From the NCBI GenBank assembly GCA_019925795.1, contig CM034305.1:63352573-63416572 (forward strand): a stretch of DNA of 64,000 nucleotides, read 5' to 3'. Positions 45,628 through 55,240 of the stretch are shown here, piece by piece; position 1 is the stretch's first letter, and each line of letters opens with the position of its first letter. The notes beneath the pieces were generated by a model, which saw nothing but the letters and a program-made list of their open reading frames with translations, was not told the DNA's origin and ran no database searches. Made by a program: the position numbers and the translations under genes. The stretch is from Dendrobium chrysotoxum. Its lineage: Eukaryota; Streptophyta; Magnoliopsida; Asparagales; Orchidaceae.

Positions 45628-46495
45628 AATAATCTAAAGGTCAAGCTCAAGTGGAGATGCACCTTAAAGTTTAGCTTCATTCTTGAATTATAATGTTAAA
45701 TGAAAATATATGAAACTTGCAATCTGAATAAAAAATAAAAAAAAATTGAGGGTGATTCCATATAGGAGTTCTTGTATAAACCCTAAACCTTGACTATTAG
45801 CCAAAAGTTAAGACTAATAGTCAAATCTTGCGAATTCAATGAATGTTTTCAAGCACAAAAGAATTGAGTTTTTTCTTATTTAGATAATAAGTCAAAGTTA
45901 GTGTTCTTTTTAAATGAATATTTAAGAAGAACAAAAATTGACATGAATGGAGTAGAGAAGCATTATATGAACTAACACAAGATCTTAATGCATGGTATAA
46001 TAGGCAACTACAAACTTAAGTAAAAAATCACAAGTAAAAGTGGCTCACTCTACACGCAGGCAAATCATAACACATGATAGTTATATTATCTAAAGAGTTC
46101 ATGTTAACAGGTACTAATGGCCAATTGCTCAAAAGTTTTAATATGGAATGATGAAAAAGTATTAGGTTGTGAGTAGTGGATAGAGGCACTAGCCTTATGG
46201 CTGAGTTGTGATTATTCTCACTGTTAGACTCACCCTGAAGTCCACACACTTTTCTTTCATAATTGTATTAATGAATTAACATTAAAAAAAAGGTGAAGTA
46301 CATTAAAATAAATAAGGCTTATTTGAAATTAAAAAGAGAGTAGGCTGAATTTCAACAAATCTAAAACTACTTTCATTGTGGGCAAAGGCATGTCTTTTAT
46401 TTGTTCTCTTTTGGTGTGAGTTCCTAACGGCGAGTAGGGTTTGTTGGAGAGCTTATCTACCTCTTGAATAGTAGATCAATTGTATCTTCCATTAC
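45628..46495. other. AT-rich spacer
   Basis: No gene seen. The 73-codon minus frame at 46028-46249 is not convincing. The right part, from about 46380, should correspond to the outer part of the 5' LTR of the next element but does not match its 3' LTR. Confidence 0.5.
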
Positions 46496-46499
46496 TGCT

Positions 46500-46586
46500 G
46501 AAGAAGAAATAAAAAATCAACCCCCAAATTTGTATTCTTGCAATTTTTTTCTATCTATTTTTTAGTTTTTACTTCCAAGACGCATC
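46500..46586 (+). repeat. 5' LTR remnant (3' end only)
   Basis: About 85 bp matching the last part of the 3' LTR (TTCTTGCAATTTTTTTCTAT; ACTTCCAAGACGCATCA). The outer part does not match, so it is truncated or replaced. Confidence 0.65.
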
Positions 46587-46590
46587 AAAA

Positions 46591-46602
46591 TGATATAAGA
46601 GT
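46591..46602 (+). other. Primer binding site (initiator Met tRNA type), decayed
   Basis: TGATATAAGAGT lies four bases after the LTR end; the plant consensus complementary to initiator methionine tRNA is TGGTATCAGAGC. Position and pattern support the call. Confidence 0.7.
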
Positions 46603-46647
46603 GAGATTTCGGAGAGATGACAACAAAGAAGGTGGATGCATTTAAAG

Positions 46648-47009
46648 ATGGAGCATATCAAATCTCGGATGAAGGAGTTCTCAACTATCGAAGGAAGATT
46701 TTTAGCCTTTGGAGTTGATTTGGAGGGTTGGAGGAGATGATGAGGAAGCTCATGGAGATGCAATCCAAAACTCTACCAGCGGTTCTGATTGCTAACCCCA
46801 ACCAAGATTTGACTGATATTTCCTTGGTCGAATCTAAGGGAATGGAGATCGGACAGGAGGAGTTCGAAAAGAAGAGCTTCTATCAACAAGAGCCGCCTCC
46901 TAGGGCTCCAATATGGGGCGGATCGCGATTTTCGGATGAGGTGACGACAAGGAGGGAATTTTATGGTGGAGATGGTGGGGTGTGGCTGACCCCTATGAGA
47001 GGTATTTAG
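46648..47009 (+). pseudogene. gag N-terminus of the chromovirus element
   Basis: Starts MEHIKSRMKEFSTIEGRF (46648), shifts frame near 46720 and continues LEEMMRKLMEMQSKTLPA, then EEFEKKSFYQQEPPPRAPIW. Chromovirus gag commonly begins with a short coiled stretch and a LLEMQ-like segment as here. It stops before any capsid or knuckle motif. Confidence 0.6.
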
Positions 47010-47115
47010 GGCAAGGGGAATGGGCGACTGTAGATGGAGGAGGTCGAGTTGAGCCATGGGGATCGGATCATACAAGGAGGGTGGAAGAAAGGTGTAATTT
47101 TTCTACCCTCAATAC

Positions 47116-47655
47116 GTGAGGGAAACATGGAATTACCATGATAACCGTTACACTGGAGGAGGAAGAAGTTATTGGTGCACTAGTGATCTTAGAGTGAGAA
47201 AGTTGAAAATGCAAATGATTGAGGAGAAGAAGAGTGAGAGTTCAATAAGTGATACAAAAGCTCCTTTCAAGGATAAAATGATGTGCAAGGAGAAAGATGC
47301 AAATGAAGAGGATAAAGAAAGAAACTTCAAAAGCTAAGCTGATGGTACTGATAAAAATCTAAATTATAGGCAAAGTGATTTTACTGAGACATCCAAATCC
47401 AAAGAACCTATGTTTTTAGAATCCAAAAATGAAGACTGCAATGTCACCAAAACCAAGCCAACATTTGAGAATGAAAGAAATCCAGTGGAAGCACCTTTGG
47501 TTTCAACTAGTATGGGTATTTCTGAAGATGAAAATATTGAGGATGAGACATAAGATGTAGCTAATATAGAGTTCTCAAAGGACAAAGTTGAGATCAAATT
47601 AATTAAGTCGAAAGATTCAATGGATGAAATTTAATTCGACAATGGGATTGGAAGC
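47116..47655 (+). pseudogene. Unassigned acidic coding-like region
   Basis: One frame runs from 47116 through to 47850 with only three stops (at 47335 and near 47550 and 47630). It is rich in Lys, Glu, Asp and Ser (KEKDANEEDKERNFKS; GISEDENIEDET). I recognise no domain. It is in the same frame as the CCA1/LHY-like stretch that follows, so it may be a captured or fused sequence. Confidence 0.45.
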
Positions 47656-47850
47656 ATGTCACCTGGACATCCTCATGACATAGAAATTCCTCCCCCAAGG
47701 CCTAAACGGAAACAATGCAATTCATATCCACAGAAGATTGGTGCAGCCTCACAAAGTCCAATTGGGGAAGCAAAAAAGAGAAGTTTCTCACAGGCTTTTG
47801 TTTTGCTAGGAATTGATAAAGTGGTAATGGATACTATGATTAAGAACTAG
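47656..47850 (+). pseudogene. CCA1/LHY/REVEILLE-like fragment captured in the LTR element
   Basis: The frame contains HDIEIPPPRPKRKQ then CNSYPQKIG. The stretch (A/D)IxIPPPRPKRKPxxPYPRKxG just after the MYB domain is a hallmark of CCA1/LHY and REVEILLE clock transcription factors. Here the key PPPRPKRK (47689-47712) is intact, with changes at P-to-Q and PYPRK-to-SYPQK. The MYB domain is not present, and the downstream SQAFVLLGIDKVV part I do not recognise. The likely reading is an exon or cDNA fragment picked up by the retroelement. A chance Pro/Arg/Lys match is the alternative but the flanking HDIEI and YP-K-G make it less likely. Confidence 0.65.
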
Positions 47851-48329
47851 TGAAAGTTACAATTGAACAAAATTCAAGTAGGCATTTGGAGAAGGCACTT
47901 CATCTGCTTCTATTTATTTTCATCTTAACTGCACTTTTGAACTTTTAGAACATATGCCATCATTGAAAGCAAAAAGAAACTAGAAGTAGAATAACAAAAG
48001 AACTGGAAAAAAATGATGTTGATTTAGAATTTTTTGGAATGAGTATTGATTTTCGATTCGGTTTTCCTACTGAAGAGAAGTGGCTAGTACTAGGCCATAT
48101 GGAGATGCCATTCACATCATCAAGGGACAATCTACAAGGTGGTGAAAACCTTGAAAATATTCCTTCTCTATTTGAAGGTACAAAATATTGTGATGAAGAT
48201 ATCTCAAAACCAAATCATGCATTTACACAAGTAATGGTGCAAACCAAAGAGTCGGCCCAAGTTCATGAAGATAATAATGACTTTAAAGAAAATTTTAGCC
48301 AAACTCATAAGCAAATGACACTAGTTAGG
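47851..48329 (+). other. Unassigned interior of the chromovirus element
   Basis: This is where pol should lie but no RT or integrase-core motif is readable. A frame from 48039 is open (GEKLEN, FEGTKYCDEDISKPNHAF) and runs into the integrase tail. Origin unknown. Confidence 0.45.
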
Positions 48330-48656
48330 ATGAGGAATAAGAAATTATCCCCACCATGCATTAGGCCTTATGAGGTTTTGAAGCTCGTTGGAGTAGTGGC
48401 CTATCGACTGGGATTACCATCTTCGTCAGTATTACACCTAGCATTTTAGGTCTCACAGTTGAGGCGTGCGATAGGAGATCATGCACCATCATCACTACCC
48501 TTGACTTTGACAGAAGATATGGAGGTCATTTTGGATCCCCTAGAAGTAGAAGGGTTGGGCCGAGGGGAGACAGGAGCACATGAGGTATTAATAAAATGGA
48601 AGGATTTGCCAGAGTACGAAGCCACTTGGGAGCCATCTGAGATGATCAGGAGATAG
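48330..48656 (+). pseudogene. Integrase C-terminal end and chromodomain
   Basis: KKLSPPCIRPYEVLKLVGVV, AYRLGLPSSSVLHLAF, a stop (48447-48449) where the family has FHVSQL, then VSQLRRAIGD and the chromodomain HEVLIKWKDLPEYEATWEP. In chromoviruses this domain directs integration to chromatin marks. The tail HLEDKVRIWGG runs into the polypurine tract. Only one stop interrupts an otherwise open stretch. Confidence 0.88.
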
Positions 48657-48700
48657 TTCCCATCCTTCCACCTTGAGGATAAGGTGCGTATTTGGGGGGG

Positions 48701-48917
48701 TAGTATTAATACGACGCCATAGGGGGCAGGGGGCACCAGGCTGAACCAACCATTTGGCTAGCTGGAATCAGGAGCGGCAAGAGGGAGAATTCCGACCCCC
48801 TTGTGGAGCCCAGGGGATCTATTACTTATTATGTAATGAGGAGGAATTAAGGGGGAACTAATTATTCTTGTATTTTTCTTCTATCTATTTTGTTATTTTC
48901 ACTTCCAAGACACACCA
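48701..48917 (+). repeat. 3' LTR, 217 bp
   Basis: Starts after the purine run TTTGGGGGGG with TAGTATTAATACGACG (family LTRs open with TG) and ends ACTTCCAAGACACACCA. The terminal part matches the 5' LTR remnant. No target duplication could be tested because the 5' LTR start is missing. Confidence 0.7.
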
Positions 48918-49439
48918 CAAACCTTCTCAACTACAATTGTAGAACTTTCATTTATTTAATTAACTCAAATTGTTAGTTAATCATCCAACTTGCAAGGCCT
49001 ATGCACTTTCAACTCAAATATCTACTTTAATATTTGCTTTTCTTAGATAATTATATGTATTAAGATCATAATTATTAATTAACTCAAGCCATTTTCTTTA
49101 TTTCAAATTCAATTCTCTCTTTTTTTTAAGTTGAATTTTAAATTTTGGCAATCGGTATGTATTTTGCATTTAACCCCATATAAAAGTGCCTAAAATTCTA
49201 TAAAGCAAATGCTATATTTTCTAATTCCAGATCATAGGTTGAATTATTTCCCCTCAAGTTTACAACTACTTTTTTTTTGGTTAAAACCCATACTTTGCCG
49301 CATAACCAATTTCATTTTAGTATACTTAAAGTGCTTCTCAATCTTTTTAATAATGCATCATTGTAACTCTTAGAACTTTATTTTCCTAATGAAACAACTA
49401 ATTCTTGTGCAATTCTAATATGTTTTTTTAATTATAAAA
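48918..49439. other. AT-rich spacer
   Basis: Nothing recognised; may include the decayed 3' part of the gypsy element to its right. Confidence 0.5.
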
Positions 49440-50318
49440 AATTATTCTCATTTTTATCTACCCATTCAATTATAACATCCTCTCTCGTTAGCTTAGATAT
49501 TGACAAAGATATCTGCGACAACACTTCGACAAAACCCCTATAGTATCTAGCTAAATTCGAAAATTAATACCTTTGTAACATTCTTTGGTGTACACCATTT
49601 AAATTTTATTTTCACCTTTTGAGGATCCACTAATATTATTTCACAACCCCATAAATGCAATACTTCTCAACCAAAAAAGTCACTTTTTGAATTTTTTTTA
49701 TATAATATACTCTTCCTCAATTTATCCAATGCTATTTATTAATGTTCAGCATGTTCTTCATCATGCTTAAAGTATATCAAAATATCATTATACTCATAAA
49801 TTAATTAATATATGGTTTGAAACTATGATTCATTAAATTCATTAAAATTGTAGGAAATTTTGATAGACTTAAATAATATTACTAAAACTTCAAAACAATC
49901 ATACGCAGTTTAAAAAGCTGCCTTTAGTATATGTTCTTTCTTGACCGTGACATGATAATAATATCTTCATCTTATATCAATTTTGAAGAATACAACACTA
50001 TCTTCCAACTGATCAAATAAATTTACAATCCTTGGCAATGGCTATTTGATCTTAATTGTTAATTTTTTAAATCTCTATAATCAATACACTTTTTCATATA
50101 TTTATCTACCTTCTTAACAAAAAATACAGGAGCACTCCAAGCAATAAAAGCATATTATCCTATATTTTTTATTGTGCAGTGCTTGCCACTATCTTTCAAC
50201 TTCTCCTTGTAACACAAAAGTTGCAACTATGACTCTTCAAGTTAAATCATATCTTCCAAAGTTCTTTCAAATTTTAACAACCAATCTTTCATAATAGTTG
50301 GCTCATATGTTCATTTTG
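49440..50318 (-). pseudogene. Decayed Ty3/gypsy gag-RT remnant
   Basis: No long frame exists, yet the minus strand reads collinearly: gag-like MKDWLLKFERTLEDMI and LLCYKEKLKDSG (50310-50180), then RT YPLPRIVNLFDQLEDS-type text (PLPRIVNLFDQLEDSVVFFK), IDIR, HVTVKKEHILKAAF, NDILIYFKHDEEHAEH (catalytic IDDILVYS block with the first Asp as Asn), LHLWGCEIILVDPQKVK, TPKNVTKV, FVEVLSQISLSISKLTRED. Gag sits right against RT, so protease is deleted. The match is position by position with gypsy RT. Confidence 0.78.
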
Positions 50319-50598
50319 CAGTGTTGACTTCTACCTCGCCTTTGTTGTTGCATGTTGATAGCAATTTGTGCTTATTGGTATCATCTGAGCTTGGGCTTTT
50401 TTGGGGGTATTGTCTTTTTGCCTCCCTTGTCTTTTGTCGTTTCTCTTGTAAGTAGTATGAATCATTGGCTCAAAGGTTTTATTTTCCTTATTTTGTAGCT
50501 CTTCGAGCATTAGGGAGCATTTGATCCGTTTAAGGACCTATAACCCCTTATTTTAATTAACATGTTAGCCCCTTTGTGAGTTTTATCCAAAAAGAAAA
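50319..50598 (+). mobile_element. LINE 'H', 3' UTR-only copy, plus strand
   Basis: Ends with the 3' core in the plus orientation: GTAGCTCTTCGAGCATTAGG, TTTAAGGACCTATAACCCC, TTAATTAACATGTTAGCCCC, TTTTATCC and an A-rich tail. Flanks ATGTTCATTTTG (50307-50318) and ATGTTCCTTTG (50599-50609) look like an imperfect target duplication, inside the decayed gypsy gag. One of only two plus-strand L1 tails in the window. Confidence 0.8.
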
Positions 50599-50609
50599 AT
50601 GTTCCTTTG

Positions 50610-51479
50610 AATGTTGTTAGCTTAAAGGAAGGTGTGGATTATTCTCAGATTTTGACATTTCTCATTGGCAAATTCACTAATCATCACACTACCTAAGGAC
50701 GACCTTTCAATGGATGCCATTATATCAACCACATGAAGTATTAAGTTCATAAAATGATGCAACTTTTAGGGTCTGGACTCCTCACTTATTATTCTCCTAT
50801 TGCTTCTTTTTAACTGTTTACTACATACTCATTAAGCCATTTTTTATTTTTTTTGCTTATTGTGATGCTCAAAGAGCTTTTTTTTTAATTATTAATCTGA
50901 ATTTTGTTTGAGTTTGATTTAACTTTAACTTCAGAAGATCATGATTTTAGGGTTTCCTAGATAATATCTTGGGTGGATATTGATAAGAAGGCTAGTAAAT
51001 TAGCAATTAAAATATTATATCCAGTATTTTATTAGCAAAAAATCTAATTTTAGCTTGTTTATAAGATCTCTCCTATACAATTTGATAAAACCACTATAGA
51101 AAAAATAAATATAAAAAAAAAATAAAAAAAATATTAACAACATGCATAATGACTACTACTTTGATACCTAAACTTTTGGTGAACTTTTGAATCTTTTGAA
51201 CCCTTCGATTCGAATGCCTTCTTATCAGGAAAGGTCTTCATACTTTCTCTGTCTTTTTTTTTCCTTTTCTAGCAACACAACAGTTAAATTGTAGCTTGTA
51301 GATCACTAGCTTATGGTGTTTTGCAAGAAGATTTGCACAGAAGTATTAGACACTGTTAATTTTTACAGAGATCTATTTGTTAATACTGTAACTTTTCTTG
51401 TGGATGAAGTTGTTACTCTTTTATGGTATCCAAGACTGTAGCCGCTGGACATTTATTGCTTCGTTGATTTCTGTTTTTA
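50610..51479. other. Spacer, AT-rich
   Basis: May hold more of the gypsy gag left of it (minus strand) and the untranslated leader or LTR of the copia element right of it; I could not identify either with confidence. Confidence 0.4.
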
Positions 51480-51579
51480 GGGTGTGGTGGAATGGATTAT
51501 TGAGCAACCTCAACTACAAACAATCCCAACAGTGTTCATATCACATCGATCAAATTGTAAGAAATTCAGTCCTCCTCAA

Positions 51580-52720
51580 TTTGAATATTTTATGTCCAAC
51601 ATCAAAAAAGTCCTTCACATCCAGCTTATCACTAAAAAAATTATACAAACTGGAAGTAAAAAATTATCAGACACTTAAGCGCCAAGGATTCAACGGCTAT
51701 CTTGATTAAGGGTGCAACCGACTCAAGCCGACTCGCGAGCTGGCTTGAGCTCGTCTCGGTAACATGCTTGACGAGCCGAGCTTATCGAGCTTGTGAGTCG
51801 AGCTCGAACACAATTTCGAGCTCAACAGCTCGTCGAACTCGAGCTTGAACAACCCTCCGCTCGGCTCGCGAGCTCGTCGAGCAGCTCACAACGAATGCTG
51901 GCAGGTGGGAAAAAGAAATTGAGTACGCGGGAAATTGAAACGCAAGGATCTTGCCGGTGGGAAAATGAAATCGCGATTGACGCTGGCGGCCGGACGGTGG
52001 CGACGACGACAATTGACGTTGGTTACAGACGCTGGTGAAGACAACGTGAACAAAAGGATGCTGGTGGCGAACAGACGCGGATGAGCCGCTCGACGAGCTC
52101 ATTTTTCCCCTGTCGAGTCTCTACTCAAGTTCAAGCTCGAGCTCGAGCTCGGTATTTGACAGTCGAGCTCGACTCGAACACCCCCTGACTCGAGCTCGAC
52201 TCGACTCATCTGCACCCCTAATCTTGATAGCTTGAGACCTTGTCAGACAACTACTACTCTCGGTGAAGATGGAGTTCTTCTTTCAAATCCACATTTTAAA
52301 CTTTTACTCATTGTAGATCAAAATATATCTATTATCCATCATCTGCTATGTTACCTTATGTGCTAAACTTTGACTCTTATACTGAGATTTGGATAATGAT
52401 TGATCGAAATTTGTAGTCTAACAATCGATAATCGATCTTGTATAATGCAACTAAAGAATGAACTTCATTACATCTCAATAAAGACACAGAGTATGACTAA
52501 ATGCTTATTGGATGTTAAAGCCAAAGTGGATGTCATTGGTACAGCTAACGTTTCAGTAGATCCTGAGGATATCATTATATATACTTAAAAATGAACTTCC
52601 ATATTCAATCTTTTAAAACGGCAACCCATTAGTTTGGATGATTTGTATGCAGTTCTATGTAGTAAGGAGATAAACTTGGTAAACAAATCTGCTTAGGAAT
52701 CTAATCTTTCTTTGGCATCT
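51580..52720 (+). pseudogene. copia gag, split by a hAT MITE
   Basis: Before the MITE: YKLEVKNYQTLKRQGFNGYL ending at Asp (51709). After it: SLRPCQTTTTLGEDGVLLSN, DQNISIIHH, then LKNELHYISIKTQSMTKCLL, DVIGTANVSVDPEDIIIYTL-like text and PISLDDLYAVLCSKEINL. These match copia gag: Y--YLDGS-PCP, QDQ-ILS, L-NLKKGS-SM-EYL, ILNGLPSEY, ISLDELYALLLSEE. Several stops. Confidence 0.8.
51707..52220. mobile_element. Non-autonomous hAT MITE within copia gag
   Basis: Left end TAAGGGTGCAACCGACTC; right end reverse-complemented TAGGGGTGCAGATGAGTC. A perfect 8-bp duplication ATCTTGAT lies at 51699-51706 and 52221-52228. Subterminal regions are arrays of GAGCTCGA palindromes; the body is GC-rich. Removing it restores the copia reading frame at YLD-S. 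Frames inside it (51793-52102) are composition artefacts. Confidence 0.92.
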
Positions 52721-53389
52721 ATCTAGCAAGTAGCTTTGGTTGCTTCAAATGTAGGGGCTGTGGTAGACAGTAGGGCTTGAGCTTCCTTCTCGTCACTGTG
52801 GTGGCAGAATGCCGGACCAAACTGTCGAATGCCAAATCTATGGGAAGTTTTGGCTATTCTACATGAAAATGTTGGCATGATTTGAATCTCGGCTACTTTA
52901 CTGCCATGCTTACCAATTGAGCTCTCTTTCATGTTCGTCCTCTTTTATCGATAATTGTTTATTGTATGCTAATGCTTTTTCTCATTTAAATCTAAACCAT
53001 ACTCAGCTACGCAATTCATCCATATTTGGGAATTAGCAAGTTGCTTGGAGGAATGGTCAATTCGTTCCTTTAGTTGTAACCGAGCATGTCATTCTTCCAA
53101 CCTCTTCTCATAAGCTTGTATTATCACACCTATATAATGTGCCTCAACTTTCACACAATCTAAGTTTGGTTTATAAACTTGTTAATGATAATTATTGCTC
53201 AATTTTCTTTGATGCTTCGGGATACACCATTAAGGATCTGAAGACCAATCGTAATCATTTCAAAGGTCCATGTCATAGTGGGTTTATCGGATATGTTTTT
53301 TTTACATTAGTTGATGTAGCTCTTCTCACATCCACCACAAATTTTGCTCTTTAGCATAAGCGGTATTCGTCTGCCCAAACACCAACTAC
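52721..53389 (+). pseudogene. copia zinc knuckle to pre-integrase region
   Basis: A poorly preserved knuckle (CRMPN/ICQIYGKF-like with FYMKMLA) near 52815 is followed by protease-region DNA with no DSGA motif that I can read, then HKLVLSHLYNVPQLSHNLSL, VYKLVNDNYCSIFFDASGYT and KDLKTN-type text, as in copia LLSVHKLC--N--SIEF and VKDLKTG. The pre-integrase core LWHxRLGHP is cut by the LINE. Confidence 0.7.
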
Positions 53390-53893
53390 TTTTTTTTTAG
53401 TTAAAACTCACAAAAGAGCCTACACGTTAATTCTAAAAAACGGTTACAAGTCTTTAAAGGGATCAAGAGTCACTCATGCTCAAAAAGCTATCACCCAAAA
53501 AGGAGCCAAAGCCAAAATAAGAAAAAAAGCCCAGCAGCTGCAGCAGATGCAAACCACCTGAACCTGCAAGAAGACAATCTCCACCAAAGAAATTCTATCA
53601 AGAAGCATGACCATCAGCATTAGATAGAACACCAAACAAGCCATCCAAAACTACATCAAAATACCAAATCCACAATCTAAACCTACAGGCAAAGAAAAAC
53701 CTCCAAACAAAAACCACATAAGCACAACATCAAGAAAGGAGTATAAGCACCACTAAAACATGAGCAAAACAGCCAGAAAACTACCAAACAAAGAGCCAAA
53801 CCATTCACATCAAGGCACCAAAAGCAACCAAGCACACCACCAAAAAGGCCATAACCCAACACCTAAAAGACTAAAACCAAAACCACCAACAAC
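53390..53893 (-). mobile_element. LINE 'J', 3' UTR-only copy
   Basis: T-run at 53390-53398, then AACTCACAAAAGAGCCTACA, CGTTAATT, GGTTACAAGTCTTTAAAGGG and GATCAAGAGTCACTCATGC, the shared L1 3' core. The rest is A/C-rich UTR. Flanks CACCAACTAC and CACCAACAACTA could be an imperfect target duplication. Inserted in the copia remnant. Confidence 0.8.
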
Positions 53894-53982
53894 TATGGTA
53901 TTGTTCATGCTTGCTCATATTAATTAAAAAATATATACTAAATATTCTTTGTCAATATGGTATTGTTCATGCTTGCTCATAT
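53894..53982. repeat. 27-bp direct duplication in copia integrase
   Basis: TATGGTATTGTTCATGCTTG continuing CTCATAT occurs at 53894-53920 and 53956-53982, with a similar TAAATAT-like stretch in between. Only the second copy continues in the integrase frame (YGIVHACSYTQK). Confidence 0.9.
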
Positions 53983-54330
53983 ACCCAAAAAAGTAGGTGA
54001 GGTGGAATGAAAGCATCATTATACCCTTAAAATCACTTGTACTCATTTTAGTTGAAGCATTTCTCATAGTTGTCTATCTAATAAATTATTTGCTCTCTCC
54101 CAATACAAATAATCTCTCTCTTTATGAGATGCTCTACAAAGAAGCGCCTCAATATTCTCATGTCAAAATATTTGGCTATTTGTACGTTATCCTTCGTTAA
54201 AACCATATAATCCTCACAAACTGGCTCCCAAATTTCTCAGGAATGCCTTTCTTGTTTATGCACCTCATTTCAAAGTTTGTAAAGGCTTCAATATTGAAAA
54301 TGGTAAATTTTATCTAACTTGGCTTGTGGT
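53930..54330 (+). pseudogene. copia integrase fragment
   Basis: ILCQYGIVHACSYTQK matches the integrase block HGI-H--SCPYTPQQNG; then GEVE-KHHYTLE (family VAERKHRHIVE), and further PYNPHKLAPKFLRNAFLVYA with FKVCKGFNI (family PYN-HKL--RS-PCVFLGYS--HKGYKC). Frame breaks throughout. Confidence 0.8.
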
Positions 54331-54689
54331 GTTTTTTTAATCTAACTTTGCCTTCCTCAATTTCTCTTGACATAATTCTGATAGGAAATAATAGTAGAAA
54401 CAAAAAATGATTGCTGAAATCAGAATTTTAGCAATTTCGCCAAGCAGGTTTTGAAAATTTAATGGAGGAAAAATAAGAAATAAACTCTTGATTGGATAGT
54501 AGATGAAAGAAACTTGCAAGATACAATTGATCCTCAATTTGAGAGGAGGATCTATCTCTCATAAATCTCTAGACGCCGCTAGAGCCCAAGAACACCAAAG
54601 CACCACAAAAACTCAGAAAACTCATGACAACCCTTACCTTAACTCCACCCTACTACATAAAACACACAAATTAAACTCTTAAAAGACTA
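54331..54689. other. Possible gypsy LTR/UTR next to the integrase fragment
   Basis: Contains TTGCAAGATACAATTGATCC and GAGGATCTATCTCTCATAAA, LTR-like non-coding text lying downstream (on minus) of the integrase piece. LTR boundaries were not found. Confidence 0.3.
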
Positions 54690-55040
54690 AACAGCTTTTC
54701 GATCCTCCTATTAGCTACCGTCCTTTATCTGTAAGGTCGAAGCTTCAAGAACACCCTATCCCCAACTTCAAACTGGACGTCCTTCCTATGCCCATCCACC
54801 AATTTCTTCATAATCTACTGAGCTCTCAATAGATGCCTTTTCAGTTTTTCCAACACCCTATCCCTCTCCTCCAAGTATTCTTCTACTGAAGAAACTGGAG
54901 TGCTATTCTGCCTAAAATGCACCAAGTGAGGTAGATCTTGTCCGTACAACACCTTGAATGGGGTCATCTAGGAAGCATAATGATATAAAATGTTGTACCA
55001 GTACTCCACCCATGCTAGCCACTTGGCCCAAAGTCGAGTT
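54690..55040 (-). pseudogene. Ty3/gypsy integrase C-terminal fragment
   Basis: Minus strand reads WVEYWYNILYHYAS, MTPFKVLYGQDLPHLVHF, SSVEEYLEERDRVLEKLKRH, LLRAQ, MKKLVDGHRKDVQFEVGDRV, FLKLRPYR. This is the integrase end of gypsy elements (W-EYWYNT-FH, MTPF-ALYGR-PP, L-ERD-IL--LK--L--AQ-RMK-YAD-HRR---F-VGD-VYLKLRPYRQ). Three stops in about 115 codons. Confidence 0.9.
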
Positions 55041-55240
55041 GTCTCTGACACAAAATATTTCTAAATTATTTTTAATGTTATGCTTATTATTTGTAAATTA
55101 TTTTTAATATTATACTTATTCAATTTTATAAATTATATTTAAAATATAAAAATTATTATACCGTGTCCAACATGTGTCCATGTCCTATATTTTTAATAAT
55201 TGATGTGTCCGTGTCTATGTCGTGTCGACGTGTCCGTGAC
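55041..55240. other. AT-rich then GTGTCC-rich short repeats
   Basis: The second half has CCGTGTCCAACATGTGTCCA, TGTGTCCGTGTC and CGTGTCGACGTGTCCGTG words. No gene. Confidence 0.6.

Larger units (their letters stand above)
46500..48917 (+). mobile_element. Pol-less chromovirus-type Ty3/gypsy element
   Basis: 5' LTR remnant, primer binding site, gag start, a long acidic region, a CCA1/LHY-like stretch, the integrase C-terminal end with chromodomain, a polypurine tract (48691-48700) and the 3' LTR. Protease, RT, RNase H and the integrase core are all absent, so the ~2.4-kb element could only have moved with helper proteins. The LTR ends align: CTATCTATTTTTTAGTTTTT ACTTCCAAGACGCATCA at left against the equivalent ACTTCCAAGACACACCA at right. 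Confidence 0.8.
51480..54330 (+). mobile_element. Ty1/copia remnant with two nested insertions
   Basis: gag (to about 52700), a decayed zinc knuckle (near 52810-52860), the pre-integrase region (53100-53290) and integrase (53930-54330) read in order on the plus strand, with stops and shifts. A hAT MITE interrupts gag at 51707 and an L1 tail interrupts the pre-integrase part at 53390. RT and LTRs were not found. Confidence 0.8.

Noticed and set aside
51793..52102. Frames of 81 and 106 codons
   Set aside because: Inside the hAT MITE of GAGCTCGA palindromes; opposite-strand frames mirror each other.
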